Below the pieces are notes generated by a model that did no database searches, was not told where the DNA came from, and worked only from the letters and a program-made list of their open reading frames with translations. The translations under genes were made by a program, and so were the position numbers. This document shows positions 1-55,792 of a stretch of DNA of 64,000 nucleotides, one piece after another (the stretch's first letter is position 1; each line of letters starts with the position of its first letter). The stretch covers positions 2,035,501 through 2,099,500 of the forward strand of contig NC_087387.1 of NCBI RefSeq assembly GCF_963675165.1. The letters are read 5' to 3'. The DNA comes from Halichondria panicea. Lineage: Eukaryota; Porifera; Demospongiae; Suberitida; Halichondriidae.

Positions 1-44019
<44,019 letters not shown>

Positions 44020-44073
44020 GACTGACCGTTACTTTTATCATAATGTATAGCTAATTAATTAATGTGAACAACT

Positions 44074-44079
44074 AATAAA
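44074..44079 (+). terminator. Poly(A) signal of the receptor gene
   Basis: AATAAA starts 55 bases after the stop codon, which is a usual distance for a short 3' UTR. No other canonical signal was seen closer. Confidence 0.6.
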
Positions 44080-44245
44080 GTATACTTTTATTAACTGCTA
44101 TTGCTGAATACTATAGATGTATATACTATAATTATTATTATGCTGATATTCATTATTTTTAAGCTGCTATTATAATAATAATGGTGAAATTTCACTTTTC
44201 TTTGATTTGCTAATTTTCAACTAATTAATTTTTATCCATGCAAGT

Positions 44246-44360
44246 ATACCACTATACATCAGAATTTATGGCAATAAACCTCCGAGGACGAGGGCAAATT
44301 CGAAGCCCCTATAGGCCAAGGATGGTTTATATTGCCATCAATTTCAATGTATAGTGGTAT
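44246..44360. repeat. Imperfect hairpin repeat
   Basis: The outer arms ATACCACTATACAT (44246-44259) and ATGTATAGTGGTAT (44347-44360) are perfect. Inner arms TGGCAATAAACC (44269-44280) and GGTTTATATTGCCA (44324-44337) pair with a 2-base bulge. It is likely a decayed MITE. Confidence 0.55.
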
Positions 44361-44546
44361 GAACAGTTTGATATATGAATTGTGCCTTGACAAAGTGTAG
44401 TCTCTTGAGATATAATACATCAGAGCCCAGGGAGGACTTGGAATTAAGGGTCTATATATGAGATCTGAGATCTGAATGCATTCAGGGTGTCTGCTTGACT
44501 TATTGATAGTTAGGGGCTGCCAGGTTTGAGCATATAAATTATGAGC

Positions 44547-44710
44547 TCTAGCCTGGTGATCACTTAATTCTCTTGAACTTAACACAAAGGTGAAGTGAAT
44601 GTTTGAGGTATACGTATTGCATTTGTTCTAGCCTGGTGAACTTAATTCTCTTGAACTATAATAACACATGCAGATCGAGGTGAAGTGAATGTTTGAGGTA
44701 TTGCATTTGT
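44547..44710. repeat. Two-copy tandem duplication of about 80 bp
   Basis: Copy 1 is 44547-44626 and copy 2 is 44627-44710. Both contain TCTAGCCTGGTGA, CTTAATTCTCTTGAACT, AGGTGAAGTGAATGTTTGAG and TTGCATTTGT, with small indels. There is no coding potential. Confidence 0.7.
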
Positions 44711-45064
44711 TGCAGTGGTATAAGGTTTCCCCTTGCATGGCAATGAATTAAGGTGTCAGTCTTCTATTATTTTGTCTATAATAGTGCCTCTCCTCTATCT
44801 TCGAGATCCCATTCCAGAACTGCTTAATTGCATTCATGGGATATAGAAATATGCACACCTATCCCATGCATGCAAGCGGTTCTGTCCTCTAATTATGCAC
44901 AATTGCCATGTAATAACACTTTAATACATAATTATAGCGAATTCGTTTTGGCGCCAAAGTGATTTGGTGAAACGATAATTATGATAATTATAATAATTAT
45001 TATTGTAAGCTTAAAAATACAATGCAATAATCAGTTCACACTATACATGCATAATTATGTTCAG

Positions 45065-48000
45065 TTAATCATCCTCGCCCTTGAGAATAGCCTCAAAGCT
45101 GAATGGAGTGAATTTGGATCCGTTTCCATCGTAGAACTTGTTCTGGAACTCCACCCAGTGCAGACGCAGGGCATGCAGGAAAGCAGAGAGCCCCTCCATC
45201 ACCAGCAAAATTCCCACCGTCATGCCTGTGAAGTGTGCATGTGTGAAGGGGAAGGAGTAGTAAGTAAGTTAAGTACCAGTACATTATGGGTCACAGCTGT
45301 AATAGTGCATAAAATTATGACACAAGCAAAATATGCCAAAACCTACATGTAGCTGGGATCAATCCAGGCACTCTTAAATATAGAGTGGATTGCTTTGCCT
45401 ACTCACCAATTAGAATGCAAATAATAATCCTGAATAATAGTCTAAAAGTGGTAGTAAGCTTGGTCCTCGTGTCTTACCTGCCCAAGCTGCAAAGAGGAAG
45501 AAGACGGCAATGGCTCCGAGAATCGGGCTACTGGAAACAGCCACCCCAATGCCCAACTGGAACACCATATTCCACAACACCTCAGACAGCTCTGTAGGTG
45601 GAAGGGGCGAAAACATAAAGTTATAATTATATGGTGTTGCATTCAGTAACACATACAACTTTAGTGGGGCAGCATTTTATAGGAATGTTGAATAATTATG
45701 ACACATTAGTATTTTATCAGTGATTCTATACAAGCATTGTATCATTGTATCTCACCAGCGTGAGCGAGACTGAGCGCCCAGAGTCGGAGGTAGGAGGCAG
45801 TGTTGGAGATGGTGCCAAGACAGTACTCAATTGTGTGGATGGATTGGTGAATGAAGATCTCACTAAACTCAAACTTTTCTTCCTCTTTCTCACTACCATT
45901 ATCATCCACCTATATACATAATTATAGCAGCAGGGGTGATCACAAAATTAATACATTATTGCAGTATTATAATTATACCTATAGATGTATCCATTAATAA
46001 ATGTACACGTATGTACTACTCATGATAATACTGTACAGTGTTCCTTTGCTAACATTGCCTGAGTGGTTGGTCCCACCCTCCTCATGGTGCAGGATCTGGG
46101 CACGCTCATCATCAGCCGGTTCACCGTCAGGTGTCACGTTGTAACCAGATTTAGCCCGAACACGGTGATAGCCACTCTGATGGATAAGGACAAACAAGTG
46201 TTACACTAGCAGTGTAGTGAATTTTATAGGAAGCACCATGTGGGATTATACTATAGTCTTGAGGCCAGACTCCTCCCGGGGGAGAGAGTCTGGCAAACAG
46301 AGTCACTTTTCTTGGTTTTCAGACAGTAAAAAAATGGGCGTGGCAGAAATGGGCGTGGTGATGATGCTAAAACTGGCTGGAAATTATCTCTACTCCCGTA
46401 CAGATGTAGTGAGATTTGAAAGATTTTCTGTACTTAAAATAACATATTAAGTTGATGTATATCGGAATTTAAGTTAGCCATTGCCTACTGGCATAGTTTT
46501 AAAAATGACAAAGGTCAAGTACTACCAACCTCCTCTGTGAGGTGGAATCATGTGACAGTTTAATTGCATTCTTGCGAATCTGATTGGATATGTCAATTTT
46601 CGACATCTGAACCAAGAAAAGTGACTCTAAATGCCAGACCCTCTCCCTGGCACATGTCAGATCACGTGCAAGGGAGTGGTCTGGGGCCAGACTAGGATTA
46701 TACCCCACTTGGCCTCAGTATCACATGCAGCAACTGGGTGGCGCTTAACTCCCATAAACGTCCAGCCCTAGAGCACATTCCACATAAAGTCCCCTGTGCA
46801 TGCCTTGAGAGAAAACTGATTTGATGTTAGTAACAGAAACAAAATAGGGCTAGAACTCGCTAGACACTGTTGGCAAGGGTAGGGCAGATGGGCGGGGCTC
46901 GATATACACCAGGAAAAGGATCACTGCATGGACATAGACAAGTAGAGCTTATAGCTTAGCACTGGTTGGGTGATACACACAAGCTTTTCGTTTATTTTCC
47001 CTAGTTTTTGAGACTGGTAGGTACAAGGTGAGGTAGCTATAGGTAGCAAGTACTTTTCATTCCTATGAGGTAACACTTTACTGTCCACTAATTTGCCTAG
47101 GGACTTTGTTCTCAGCCTCGGCCTCAGGGGTTTACTACAATAATCTCTAATACTAAAAGTAATATTCCCTATATGTACACGTAAGAGATCAAGAAGGAAT
47201 GAGTTTACATGTACTAATGCATACAGTGTTGTACACATAATTATGTGAAGATAATAATTATATCCTCAACAGTGAGTTGTAAGCAGGCTGGACCAAGTTA
47301 CTCTCGTACATGTACATGCTAATTAATGATATACATGCATGCACTCATTACATTGTATACAAGGTGTACCTCTGACTCCCTCTTGTGTTTGACAAGGAGG
47401 TAAATAGGCTTAGCAAGCAACATCCACGGTACACACACCAACGCCACAATCACCAGAAGAGCTTGTATTACTTTCTGTGAAACAACCAACGCATAAAATG
47501 GAAGAAAGACAACTGGATATTGATTTAGCAAAAATGCTCAACCAGCAAAATTATATGTATACATGTATAATAATGGCACCTGGAAATTGGCTAGATTTTC
47601 AGTGTGACCAAACACAGAGTACTGTATCTGGGTGTGGTCAGGGTTGGTGACATCAGGGGAGCCGCCAAACTTGAGGAACATGTTGATGAGTGTGATCAGC
47701 AAACTGGGGGCCTGAGGGCAGAACAACAACAATGTCATATCGCGTGAAAACACAATTAGAGCACATGCAGTATTACGTTACACAGACAACACACTGGAGG
47801 CTACAACAAATTGATATTGTGTGTTAGGAAAGGGGGGTAATAAGAACAAAACTAACTGAGTTGGATGGAACCTCGCCCGCTGAAGCATATAATTAACTCA
47901 GACGAAATGTACATTTAATTTTATGATTATAGTTATAGCTTGATCAGGGAAAGATGGGACCACCCCCATACATGCGGAGTCCGGGTGTGATTATTAATTA

Positions 48001-48552
48001 AACCATAAGACTCTAGTTGAAAAAGCAAGCTAAAAACAAAGTTTAGGAAATACTTCAAAATTTTCCACCTTGCATGTACATGCATATAATTATTGTTATT
48101 GTGAACATGTACATGTAGTAGTCATAAGAATTAAGATACATGTAAGCAACATGTAATCCATGTGACTCTATGGCGCTCCATTTTTCAAGTACATAGTAAA
48201 AATATTGTCAAGGATGTACACGTATGTGATAGAACAATCATTGACAAACATGATGACTAATTATTGACGAACAATCACTGACAAACATGATGACAATTAT
48301 GTACATGACTATAATCACTGGACAATAAATTATTGACAATCACACACATGCCTGTCAATATTTTTCATTACATTTTTAACTCTTGTGACAATAGTTTTCA
48401 CTATATATCGCGAACATGAAACAAATAGAGCGCCATAGTTTTGTGGCTTGTATATATCTACATGTATAATGTGATCTATATAACCTTGGTTCTGATAATG
48501 CATATGAATTTGCCATAATTATTAGTAGATGCTATAGTGTGGTGTGGGTGTT

Positions 48553-48602
<50 letters not shown>

Positions 48603-51600
48603 CTTACATAGTTGGGGTTGATATAGAAGAAGCACCACTTAAAAAATATGAGGAAGACCAGCCAGCCAAAGATGCACAACAGGAACAGAACTTGAGGTAC
48701 AAACTCCAGTACGATGTTCAGATAGTTCTTGAAGTGGCTGCAGAATACAAAAACACAGCATGATTAAAAAATCACGTAAGGAACAAAACTAAACCAACTA
48801 AATGATACATGTACATGCATGTATATGCCCCACTAAAGTTACAAGAGTCCATATAATACAGCACACACAAACCTTTAGTATATATACAGTAGACCTCAGA
48901 TAGCTACATACTTAAATTTACACCCTCACACACACACCCTACACTCACATGTGATTGAAGACCTGCAGACAGACTCCAAACAACATCTGCATGACACCCA
49001 GAGTGATGGCCATCTTCATCTTGTAAGAGTTAGTAAAGACCAACTTATTCTCGGCCACATTCCAGATAGGGTCCAGTCCAAACGGGTAGGGGGTCATGCT
49101 TTTCATAGCCTCGCGGGGGACCGTGGTGAGACGACCCCCAGGCGCAAACTGAACACACGGCGGGTTTGGACAGCACCCAAGTACGTCACTGGCCGGTTGC
49201 CTGCATAATTACACAATCATAAATGTATAATTCCACACACACTTTATAACATAATTTTTTATAGTCGAGCACCATACAGAACACCAATCGAAATCAGGTG
49301 GATGAATATTTAAACACTTTACAAGACACACTTTGGGTAACCACTTACTTGAGGGAACTGTTGGTGTAAGTGAGGTTCCAAGAGGAGCCGAAGATGTTGA
49401 GTGACTTGGAGAACACATCGTTGTACACCATCCCAGTGTAGATGGAGAATAGCCCCATGAGGAGAATGATGTAGCGACCATTGAACAGCGTTGTGAACAT
49501 CTGTGAGTGCATGTGCATGTGAGCGTTACCATCACATACATACAAGCACACATACACATACATTATATACACTATATTTGTACAGTCACGTTTTTCCTGC
49601 AACAATATGACACTACATACAAACTCAAGGTAAAAATGGGAGAAAGGACGGGCAATATAGAAGCATACACAGTAGTAACAACGTACCTCTCCACCGGGTC
49701 CCTGATAGTTGCTGAGTTTCTTTTCAAATAAGACAAGCAGAGCAGCAAAGGAGGCCATGATGATACCGTGACCTGCGTCACCAAACATCACCGCAAACAG
49801 GAACGGGAATGTGATGATCGTGTACAGAGCTGCGTGTGTGAATGTGTGTGTGTGAAATTGATACAGTACGTACGACAAACATATGTACATACAATGCATA
49901 CATAGAGATGAGTTTTTAACGCGTATCAAATGTATAAACTCACCTGGGTTGACCTCTTGATAGGTGGCCACTCCGTACGCATCCACAATGGCTTGGAAAC
50001 CACGGGTGAACTTGTTGACCTTGTTGTAGGTGGGTGGAGCTTCATCAGTAGCCATTCTATTTAGAATGGATGGTACAGTTGATCCACTGCGCTCCTATGG
50101 GAGTGTGGCATACACGTCATGTGATAACGAGCAAACATTACAGTATAATATGTACAGTACATTCAATGGTCATTTGAGAATCATGCGACTTACAGTTCCC
50201 CTGTTGAGGGCAGCCTGTATTTGTTCGAGAGAGTCTACGGGACACCAACACTCGGCAATGAGACAACGCTGAGTCACGTCCAGGTTAAACATGTTCAGAA
50301 TGTGGTACACTGATTTGATCTTCTTCACCTGGAGAACAAAATTAATTACAAGTACGTAGCAAAAACATAGTACTGTACATACATGTACGTACACGTTTTT
50401 TTCGGCTCTCAAAAATGCACTGTGAATCATGCAAGTAAAATTAAAAGCCTTCCATTAATAAGAACAGTATGTACATTTGTATTATGTTCCCCATTGTATT
50501 GCTGGGTGAGATCATGTGACCTGTGGGAAGTAACTCTCTACCAATTAGGATTGAACTCAGGGAGGTTGAAATACAGTAACCCTCCAGAAGTTTTGAAATC
50601 TTAGACAACAGCAAAACCTGATTTCAGGATCGAAGTTCAACTACCGACTGAAACCTACGCATACATGTAATTCTTAAATTGCCTGAGCAATGCCCTACAA
50701 ACTAATCTTCTTTGTATCCTCCCCACCTTGGTCTGCCAGACGTCCAGGTCCTGTGCTATCTCAGCAAGCTGAGTGATTGAGTGCTCTTCTGTTGTCTGGA
50801 GCACTGACTGGAGGTCACTCATACGTGCCGTAACTTGACCCACCATCTGGGCACGCTCGTCAGCTGTCTCCGGGCACTGGTACAGAGTAGCTCGGAATCT
50901 GAAGGAAATGGTATGAACATGAAATAGAGATATTATACATGTAGGCAGTGCACAGTTTCTAGTTGTATATTTTGCACAGGTACACATACAAGTAGACTGC
51001 AGAATCTAGTTTGAATCTGACAGTAGCCATGGAGAGCAATAAAAATACATGAAGGCATACACAAAGAGGGCTCCATATGACTATAATTATGGACACAGTG
51101 AAAATACAGTACATGTACATGTATAGTAACTGTTACTAACAGTATAAGCTCACCCCTCGCATATTTTCCTGACCCTTGACCTCAGCTGGTCTCCCTGGAA
51201 GAACAGGATGAACACTATCTTGTTCTCAAGAACACCCTGGTGTGTGTGTGTGTGTGTGGGAGGGGGAGATTAAAGTACGTACAGTATAGTACCATGCAAA
51301 GGTTGAAAGGTGGCACATGAACATGTACAATTCTCTAATTAAGAGACAAAAAGTGGGCCTTAACACCAGCTTTTGTTGTACAGGCATAACTAGCCTTGGT
51401 CCCAGGCCGATTTTTCTTTAGGAAGGAGAAATAATTATTAAAAATATTGGTATCTATTGCATGGGTGATAGTGCGCATGTAGCTTCCAGAATCTGGGGAA
51501 TCCTCGTTCTCTTTCTTTAATCTATGCTTCTATCATACATGTAGATGCACTGTAAGTCTATGGTGCTTCTATTCTAACTGCTGCTTAATTGTGAATACAA

Positions 51601-53894
51601 GGTATAGGCTTCAGACTACTCACTAGTGTGCAAGCCTTCTAAACCAACGCAATAGATTCTGGGTAATTTAAATTGCATGCGAACTAATACTCATGCAATA
51701 GGTACCAGCTAGGCCCTCTTTTCAATTAGAAAAAAGCCGAGCTAGGAACGGCTAAGGCACAACCTATGCACTGTGGGTGGTCAGACTTTCAGTGTAAAAA
51801 CATACTTGCAAGTTGCAATTAAGTACATCATTTACATGTATAGAAGAAGCAAATCAGTACTGCATTTCACACACGAGATTCTAACCCCACGAAACCTGTT
51901 GTTGAAGATGAAGGCTGCTATTAGAGCACTGATTGTATAATAATACTGTTGCTCTGCAACTCTGCCTGCGGCTTATAAGCTACAGCCACAACACATGCAT
52001 GTACATGTACAATGTACAGTACATGTATGCATGTGCAATGAGATATGCATGCATGGTTACATCATCCCATAGCCAACATCCAAAGAAGCCAAGTGATGTT
52101 TATTGAGCAAATACATGTACTATACATACAAGTGTGTTGCCATAGCCTCTACACAGGCTCTCCTTTTTCTGTTCTTTATCACAATCGTTCAATAAGATAA
52201 AATACTGTATTATTCGTTCAATGAGATAAAATACGGTATTAATTGGAGGAATAAAGAAAGAAATAGACGTAGAGTTAGGAAAAAGGAGAGCCTGTATCGG
52301 GAAGTCGCGTGAGGGTAGAAGGGTGGTAGAAGGGTGAAAATGAACGTGGGCATACTGAGCTAGAGATGTTGGACTGCCCACGCAGAGGTCTACGACTAAT
52401 AAAACTTTGCCTGAAGCAAGCTGGACATGGACTTGGAACTGGAAGTTTGCAAGCACTATAGCTTAGGCTTAGCTAGATGATCTACTAGTCTAGATTGTGT
52501 GTTTAGATTCTATCACTATTACCTTTTCTTGTGTCTTTCTACATGCTATAGTAGAACAGCTTAGTCATCATTATCATATAGCAGGTAGCTACTGCCACCA
52601 GAGCTGGCCACGCTGGTTCTCTGATCTGACTTGCAGCACAGCTTGGTGGTACGTACATGGTTGTCTCAGTGCAGTACAGTACAGTCTTACTCTGAATGCG
52701 TGGGAGAATACCTTACGTCACGATTGTGGGCTACATATCGCCCATGTTCATAAAAATCCTTGTGGATCACGCAATTTCCCAAACCAGGCCTTACTTTTTC
52801 TTAACTGTATGCCCATTTCTTTCTTTGCTGCCTCACTATGTCTTTCTTATGTTTATGGATGAACAGTGACAACAGCAAGAAAAAGTAAGGCCTGGGAACG
52901 AGGCTAGTGTTGCCATACATTATGCCCTATCAACTACAGCTAGACTCATCCAAAACAGTAACCATACTGAATAAACTCACAGTAGTTGGGTCCTCAAGAG
53001 GCTGCATTATCTCTGCCTGTCTCAGGAACACGTTGCCACGACACGCCCTCCATAGGACACGCTCAAACGCAGCCACACGCCCCCTCGCTATTACACCAGT
53101 AATAAACCTATAGACAAAGCAAGTGAGTGGGGCAAGGTACAGGAATGAGTGTATGGCTTGTTAGTAAATACATGACACTATACATGCAAGGATGTTCAAT
53201 GATAAACAAACCCTGACCATAAGCCACAAAACAAAGGTGTCTTAGGAGTTACACTTACAGTAGCGCCAAATATAAGAACAAATGTCACTTTGGATTGTGT
53301 ACGCTACAGCATGTACAATGTGTACAAATGTACATAACGGTAGTCACTGTAATACACAGTGTACATACAGTGAATACTATTGATCAATACTTTTATGAGA
53401 AACACACACACACACAGTGTTGACTCACGTGAACTTGGTCTGAGCAGTGGCTATCTGCAGATGCTCGCCCAACAGTCCCTTCTCCTCACGCTCTGTGATG
53501 TCCTCATCAGTGGTAACCTCTCCATCAAGGGCTTTACGATGAAGGGTGGGTGTGACAGTCACAGCATACTGCTCTGCCTGCATGAGGAGGATGTAGGGTA
53601 CATGTACACATTTATCTATATACACGAACTGTACCATGCATAATATTAGTGTACACACAACAATTTTGCTGTACAAATGTATGTGACAAGAATATTCCGC
53701 GATATTCCGCATACATACAGTACGGTTACATGTATATCAACAGATTTTACTACACAAGAGTCTGAAGAGTCTGCAACAGCGTTCAAAGGAAGCAAAACTA
53801 GCCATAACTTGAGAACGCAGCATTATTTTGTAAATCCACTAAAAGCCTAGAAACTCTTACTTGAACTTTGTTTATTATTAAGCAGCTGTAACAG

Positions 53895-53939
<45 letters not shown>

Positions 53940-54859
53940 CCGCATACCTCGTTGCGCATGCGCACCGAAGCATAATAATTATTGAAGACCTACACATACA
54001 TGTACACAACAATAAAGTGTCTACCAAGGGAAATTAATCACATACACGTACACAAGAGACTGCAACAGCACAACAGACCAATTGCCCTATACACACCAAC
54101 AGGAGTTCATCAACAAAGAGGGAAAACTGAGAATATTAACTATAAGCAGCATGCACTAATAATATTATTCCCATGATTCCCACCAAGGCCTTATAAAGAG
54201 AAGCTCAGACTATTCTCAGACTCAACAACATTCTTCTGGTTACTATTTTAGACCTTCCGCCCATGAGAAATGCTATTTTTAGATGCAGAAGCACAGAAGT
54301 ATGTACGTATGATGACTGCACCTCCTCACCTCCTGAAAGAAGCCCCGGGTCTTGTCGAGGATGTGCTGCAGCTCGATGAGGTCCAGCAGGTTCTTCTTGA
54401 GAGTTTCCTTGTTTGTGTTAATCTCCTTCACCTCAGTCTCCAGCACCTCAAACTTGCTCTCAAGGTCAATCATGGCTGCATGGGGGAATGTGCAATTGAA
54501 GGACTTGCAGTACTAATTAGTGACATACATACCATGCAGTATACAATAAAACCATACGTTAGTGACACCCTTAGGTACACTCATTGTATCCCTTATCAGA
54601 TGGTATATAGTGTCCCACACAATCCTTTTTTTCTTGCTTGTACTACTACACATGTACAGTGTATTTCACATGTATATATTTTGACCCCCCCCCCCCCACA
54701 CACACCTTGAGGTTCCGGGGCCTCGACATTTCCCCCTGGTCTCAATTCAATGCCGACTTTTTCCAGCTCGTTATTGAGGAAACGCAACTTCCTCTCCATC
54801 TCGTCACAGCGACGCACCTCATTGATGAACTTGCGCTGGAAGGCATTCACGTCAGCATT

Positions 54860-54921
<62 letters not shown>

Positions 54922-55418
54922 GATACATTGTGTACATGTAGGTACGTTGCTATGACATACATGTGTATGTATGGTCACATGATAACAGTGATGCAAAATA
55001 ATGCAGACAATGATGACAGCAACTTACATCTCTGAACTGTACTTTGCCCTGTAGGGGTCAAAAATATTATCATATATACAGTGCATGTACTGCGTACTAA
55101 ACTAGCACCCAAAATTATGAATGTATTTATTTTAGGTGACACTAAAAATGTATGTTTTGCGCCAACTGTTTAAATGTTACATTAGAGGGCCTAGGGTGTC
55201 GCCTTATTAAATTAAAGAATCGGTAGCTGAGCACATTAAACGAGTTTACAAACTTTTTGTATACAGCTAGCCTAAGATGGATTGATTTAGAAACCATCAT
55301 ACAATAGAGACTGAGCCCTCACCAGTTCCCCCAGCTCCCTAACACAGGAGTAGGCTGCCTCAGACTGTAGAAACAGCTGGGCTAGTGTCATCTCCTCTGA
55401 TCGAAACAAGGAGCTCAT
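45065..55418 (-). CDS. V-type proton ATPase subunit a, tandem copy A (complete)
   Basis: Membrane subunit a of the V-ATPase provides the proton half-channels of the Vo sector. Twenty coding exons on the minus strand: 55323-55418, 55028-55048, 54706-54862, 54330-54475, 53429-53577, 52981-53107, 51154-51236, 50727-50898, 50194-50328, 49944-50094, 49687-49829, 49349-49500, 48949-49200, 48608-48737, 47580-47711, 47370-47474, 46054-46176, 45756-45909, 45478-45591, 45065-45225. They sum to 2,703 bases, 900 aa plus stop, slightly longer than the 830-850 usual in animals. The start gives [20 protein letters not shown], the canonical family N-terminus. Diagnostic stretches include [42 protein letters not shown] (the essential arginine) and [18 protein letters not shown] (conserved Glu and Arg). 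The second exon is only 21 bases. Intron 6 contains a pseudogene relic on the opposite strand. Confidence 0.95.
46241..46711. mobile_element. MITE-like element with long inverted repeats
   Basis: It lies in intron 46177-47369 of V-ATPase copy A. The left half (46241-46330) and right half (46604-46711) are inverted copies. A 19-base perfect match is AGAGTCACTTTTCTTGGTT at 46299-46317 against 46610-46628, and outer ends pair as GTGGGATTATA with TATACCCCAC-type sequence. The corresponding copy B intron (57435-57539) is short and lacks it. No transposase was seen. Confidence 0.6.
48168..48438. mobile_element. Short inverted-repeat element in V-ATPase copy A intron
   Basis: Ends CTATGGCGCTC at 48168-48178 and GAGCGCCATAG at 48428-48438 are perfect inverted repeats of 11 bp, with weaker pairing further in. 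Inside is a 25-base direct repeat, 48233-48257 and 48270-48294, with one mismatch. The host intron is 47712-48607 (896 bp); its counterpart in copy B is 57878-57999 (122 bp). Confidence 0.5.
48555..48600. repeat. (TG)n microsatellite beside a splice donor
   Basis: About 23 TG repeats. In the transcript this is a CA repeat starting a few bases after the donor of exon 48608-48737. Confidence 0.9.
50494..50645. repeat. Intronic segment conserved between V-ATPase copies (copy A)
   Basis: Between exons 8 and 9. The segment with GGGTGAGATCATGTGACCTG and the following 120 bases is closely matched at 60015-60155 in the equivalent copy B intron, while flanks are less alike. It may simply be residual duplication identity, or a conserved intronic element. 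Confidence 0.5.
51908..52110 (+). pseudogene. Decayed copy of the intron-nested secreted-protein gene (in V-ATPase copy A)
   Basis: Antisense to V-ATPase copy A, within intron 51237-52980. The exon 1 relic starts with ATG at 51908 in the same context as the intact gene (TTGAAGATGAA), but an in-frame stop occurs at codon 11. The exon 2 relic begins after an AG at about 52071 with CCAACATCCAAAG and is recognisable only to TTTATTGAGC. The rest is lost. The upstream sequence also matches the intact gene's 5' region (GTACATCATTTACATGTATAG, 51823-51843), in place of its TATATAAAG. Confidence 0.75.
52154..52294. mobile_element. Inverted-repeat element, family member 1
   Basis: CAGGCTCTCCTTTTT at 52154-52168 pairs with its complement at 52280-52294. 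Reverse-complemented, it resembles the element at 52784-52895 (shared AACT and CATTTCTTTCTTT-type core), so the two are probably diverged copies in opposite orientation. An internal 27-base duplication (GTTCAATAAGATAAAATAC type) is also present. Confidence 0.5.
52784..52895. mobile_element. Inverted-repeat element, family member 2
   Basis: Perfect 19-bp arms: CCAGGCCTTACTTTTTCTT at 52784-52802 and its complement at 52877-52895. It is related in sequence to the element at 52154-52294. It lies in V-ATPase copy A intron 6, about 90 bp before exon 52981-53107 in window order. Confidence 0.55.
53899..53938. repeat. (CA)n microsatellite
   Basis: About 20 CA repeats in V-ATPase copy A intron 53578-54329. 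The rest of that 752-bp intron shows nothing recognisable beyond patchy similarity to copy B intron 63465-64000. Confidence 0.9.
54864..54920. repeat. (GT)n microsatellite forming a splice acceptor
   Basis: About 28 GT repeats directly abut exon 54706-54862. Read on the coding strand, the intron ends in a CA repeat followed by the acceptor AG with no polypyrimidine tract. Confidence 0.9.
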
Positions 55419-55792
55419 TTTGATCTGATAGATATTTGAGGATATCTCTGGTTGATTTCTCTTTCATATGTATCTTTATCTAACTATGCTTAGAACTTAA
55501 CTACTGTGGTACGTTTGTTTTGTCTACTCAGATCTGGTAATGATCGGTACGTTGTCATAGTCTAATTAAAATTAATGGTCGACACAAAAGAAAGCTACAG
55601 CTGTCGACCTCTGGTAAACTCACAACGATAACCTCGCTTCACTGCCTTTGAACAACTCTGACAAGAAATCATTATTTCAGAATAACAATCATAACTAAAA
55701 ACAACTTTCGCTATAAGTCTGTCCACTTCAAACTTTAATACAACGTAGATCTATACTAAATAATTATTCCCAGCTAAAATAAGTATGTTCAG
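55419..55792. other. Intergenic spacer between the V-ATPase copies
   Basis: This 374-bp spacer must hold the copy A promoter and 5' UTR as well as the copy B 3' UTR, both on the minus strand. A minus-strand ATTAAA (plus-strand TTTAAT, 55734-55739) lies about 55 bases past the copy B stop and is a plausible poly(A) signal. No TATA box was recognised for copy A. Confidence 0.55.

Larger units (their letters stand above)
44020..45064. other. Intergenic region between convergent genes
   Basis: AT-rich sequence between the receptor stop and the V-ATPase copy A stop. It holds the receptor poly(A) signal, a hairpin (44246-44360) and an 80-bp direct duplication (44547-44710). No canonical AATAAA for the minus-strand gene was recognised. 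No other gene is supported. Confidence 0.7.

Noticed and set aside
48539-48763. Plus-strand open frame through the (TG)n tract
   Set aside because: It reads a microsatellite and the complement of a V-ATPase exon, and has no independent support.
54596-54637. Coding extension of V-ATPase exon 54706-54862 through the poly-C tract
   Set aside because: A donor (GTGTGT on the minus strand) follows the conserved end of the exon, and the extended residues are low complexity.
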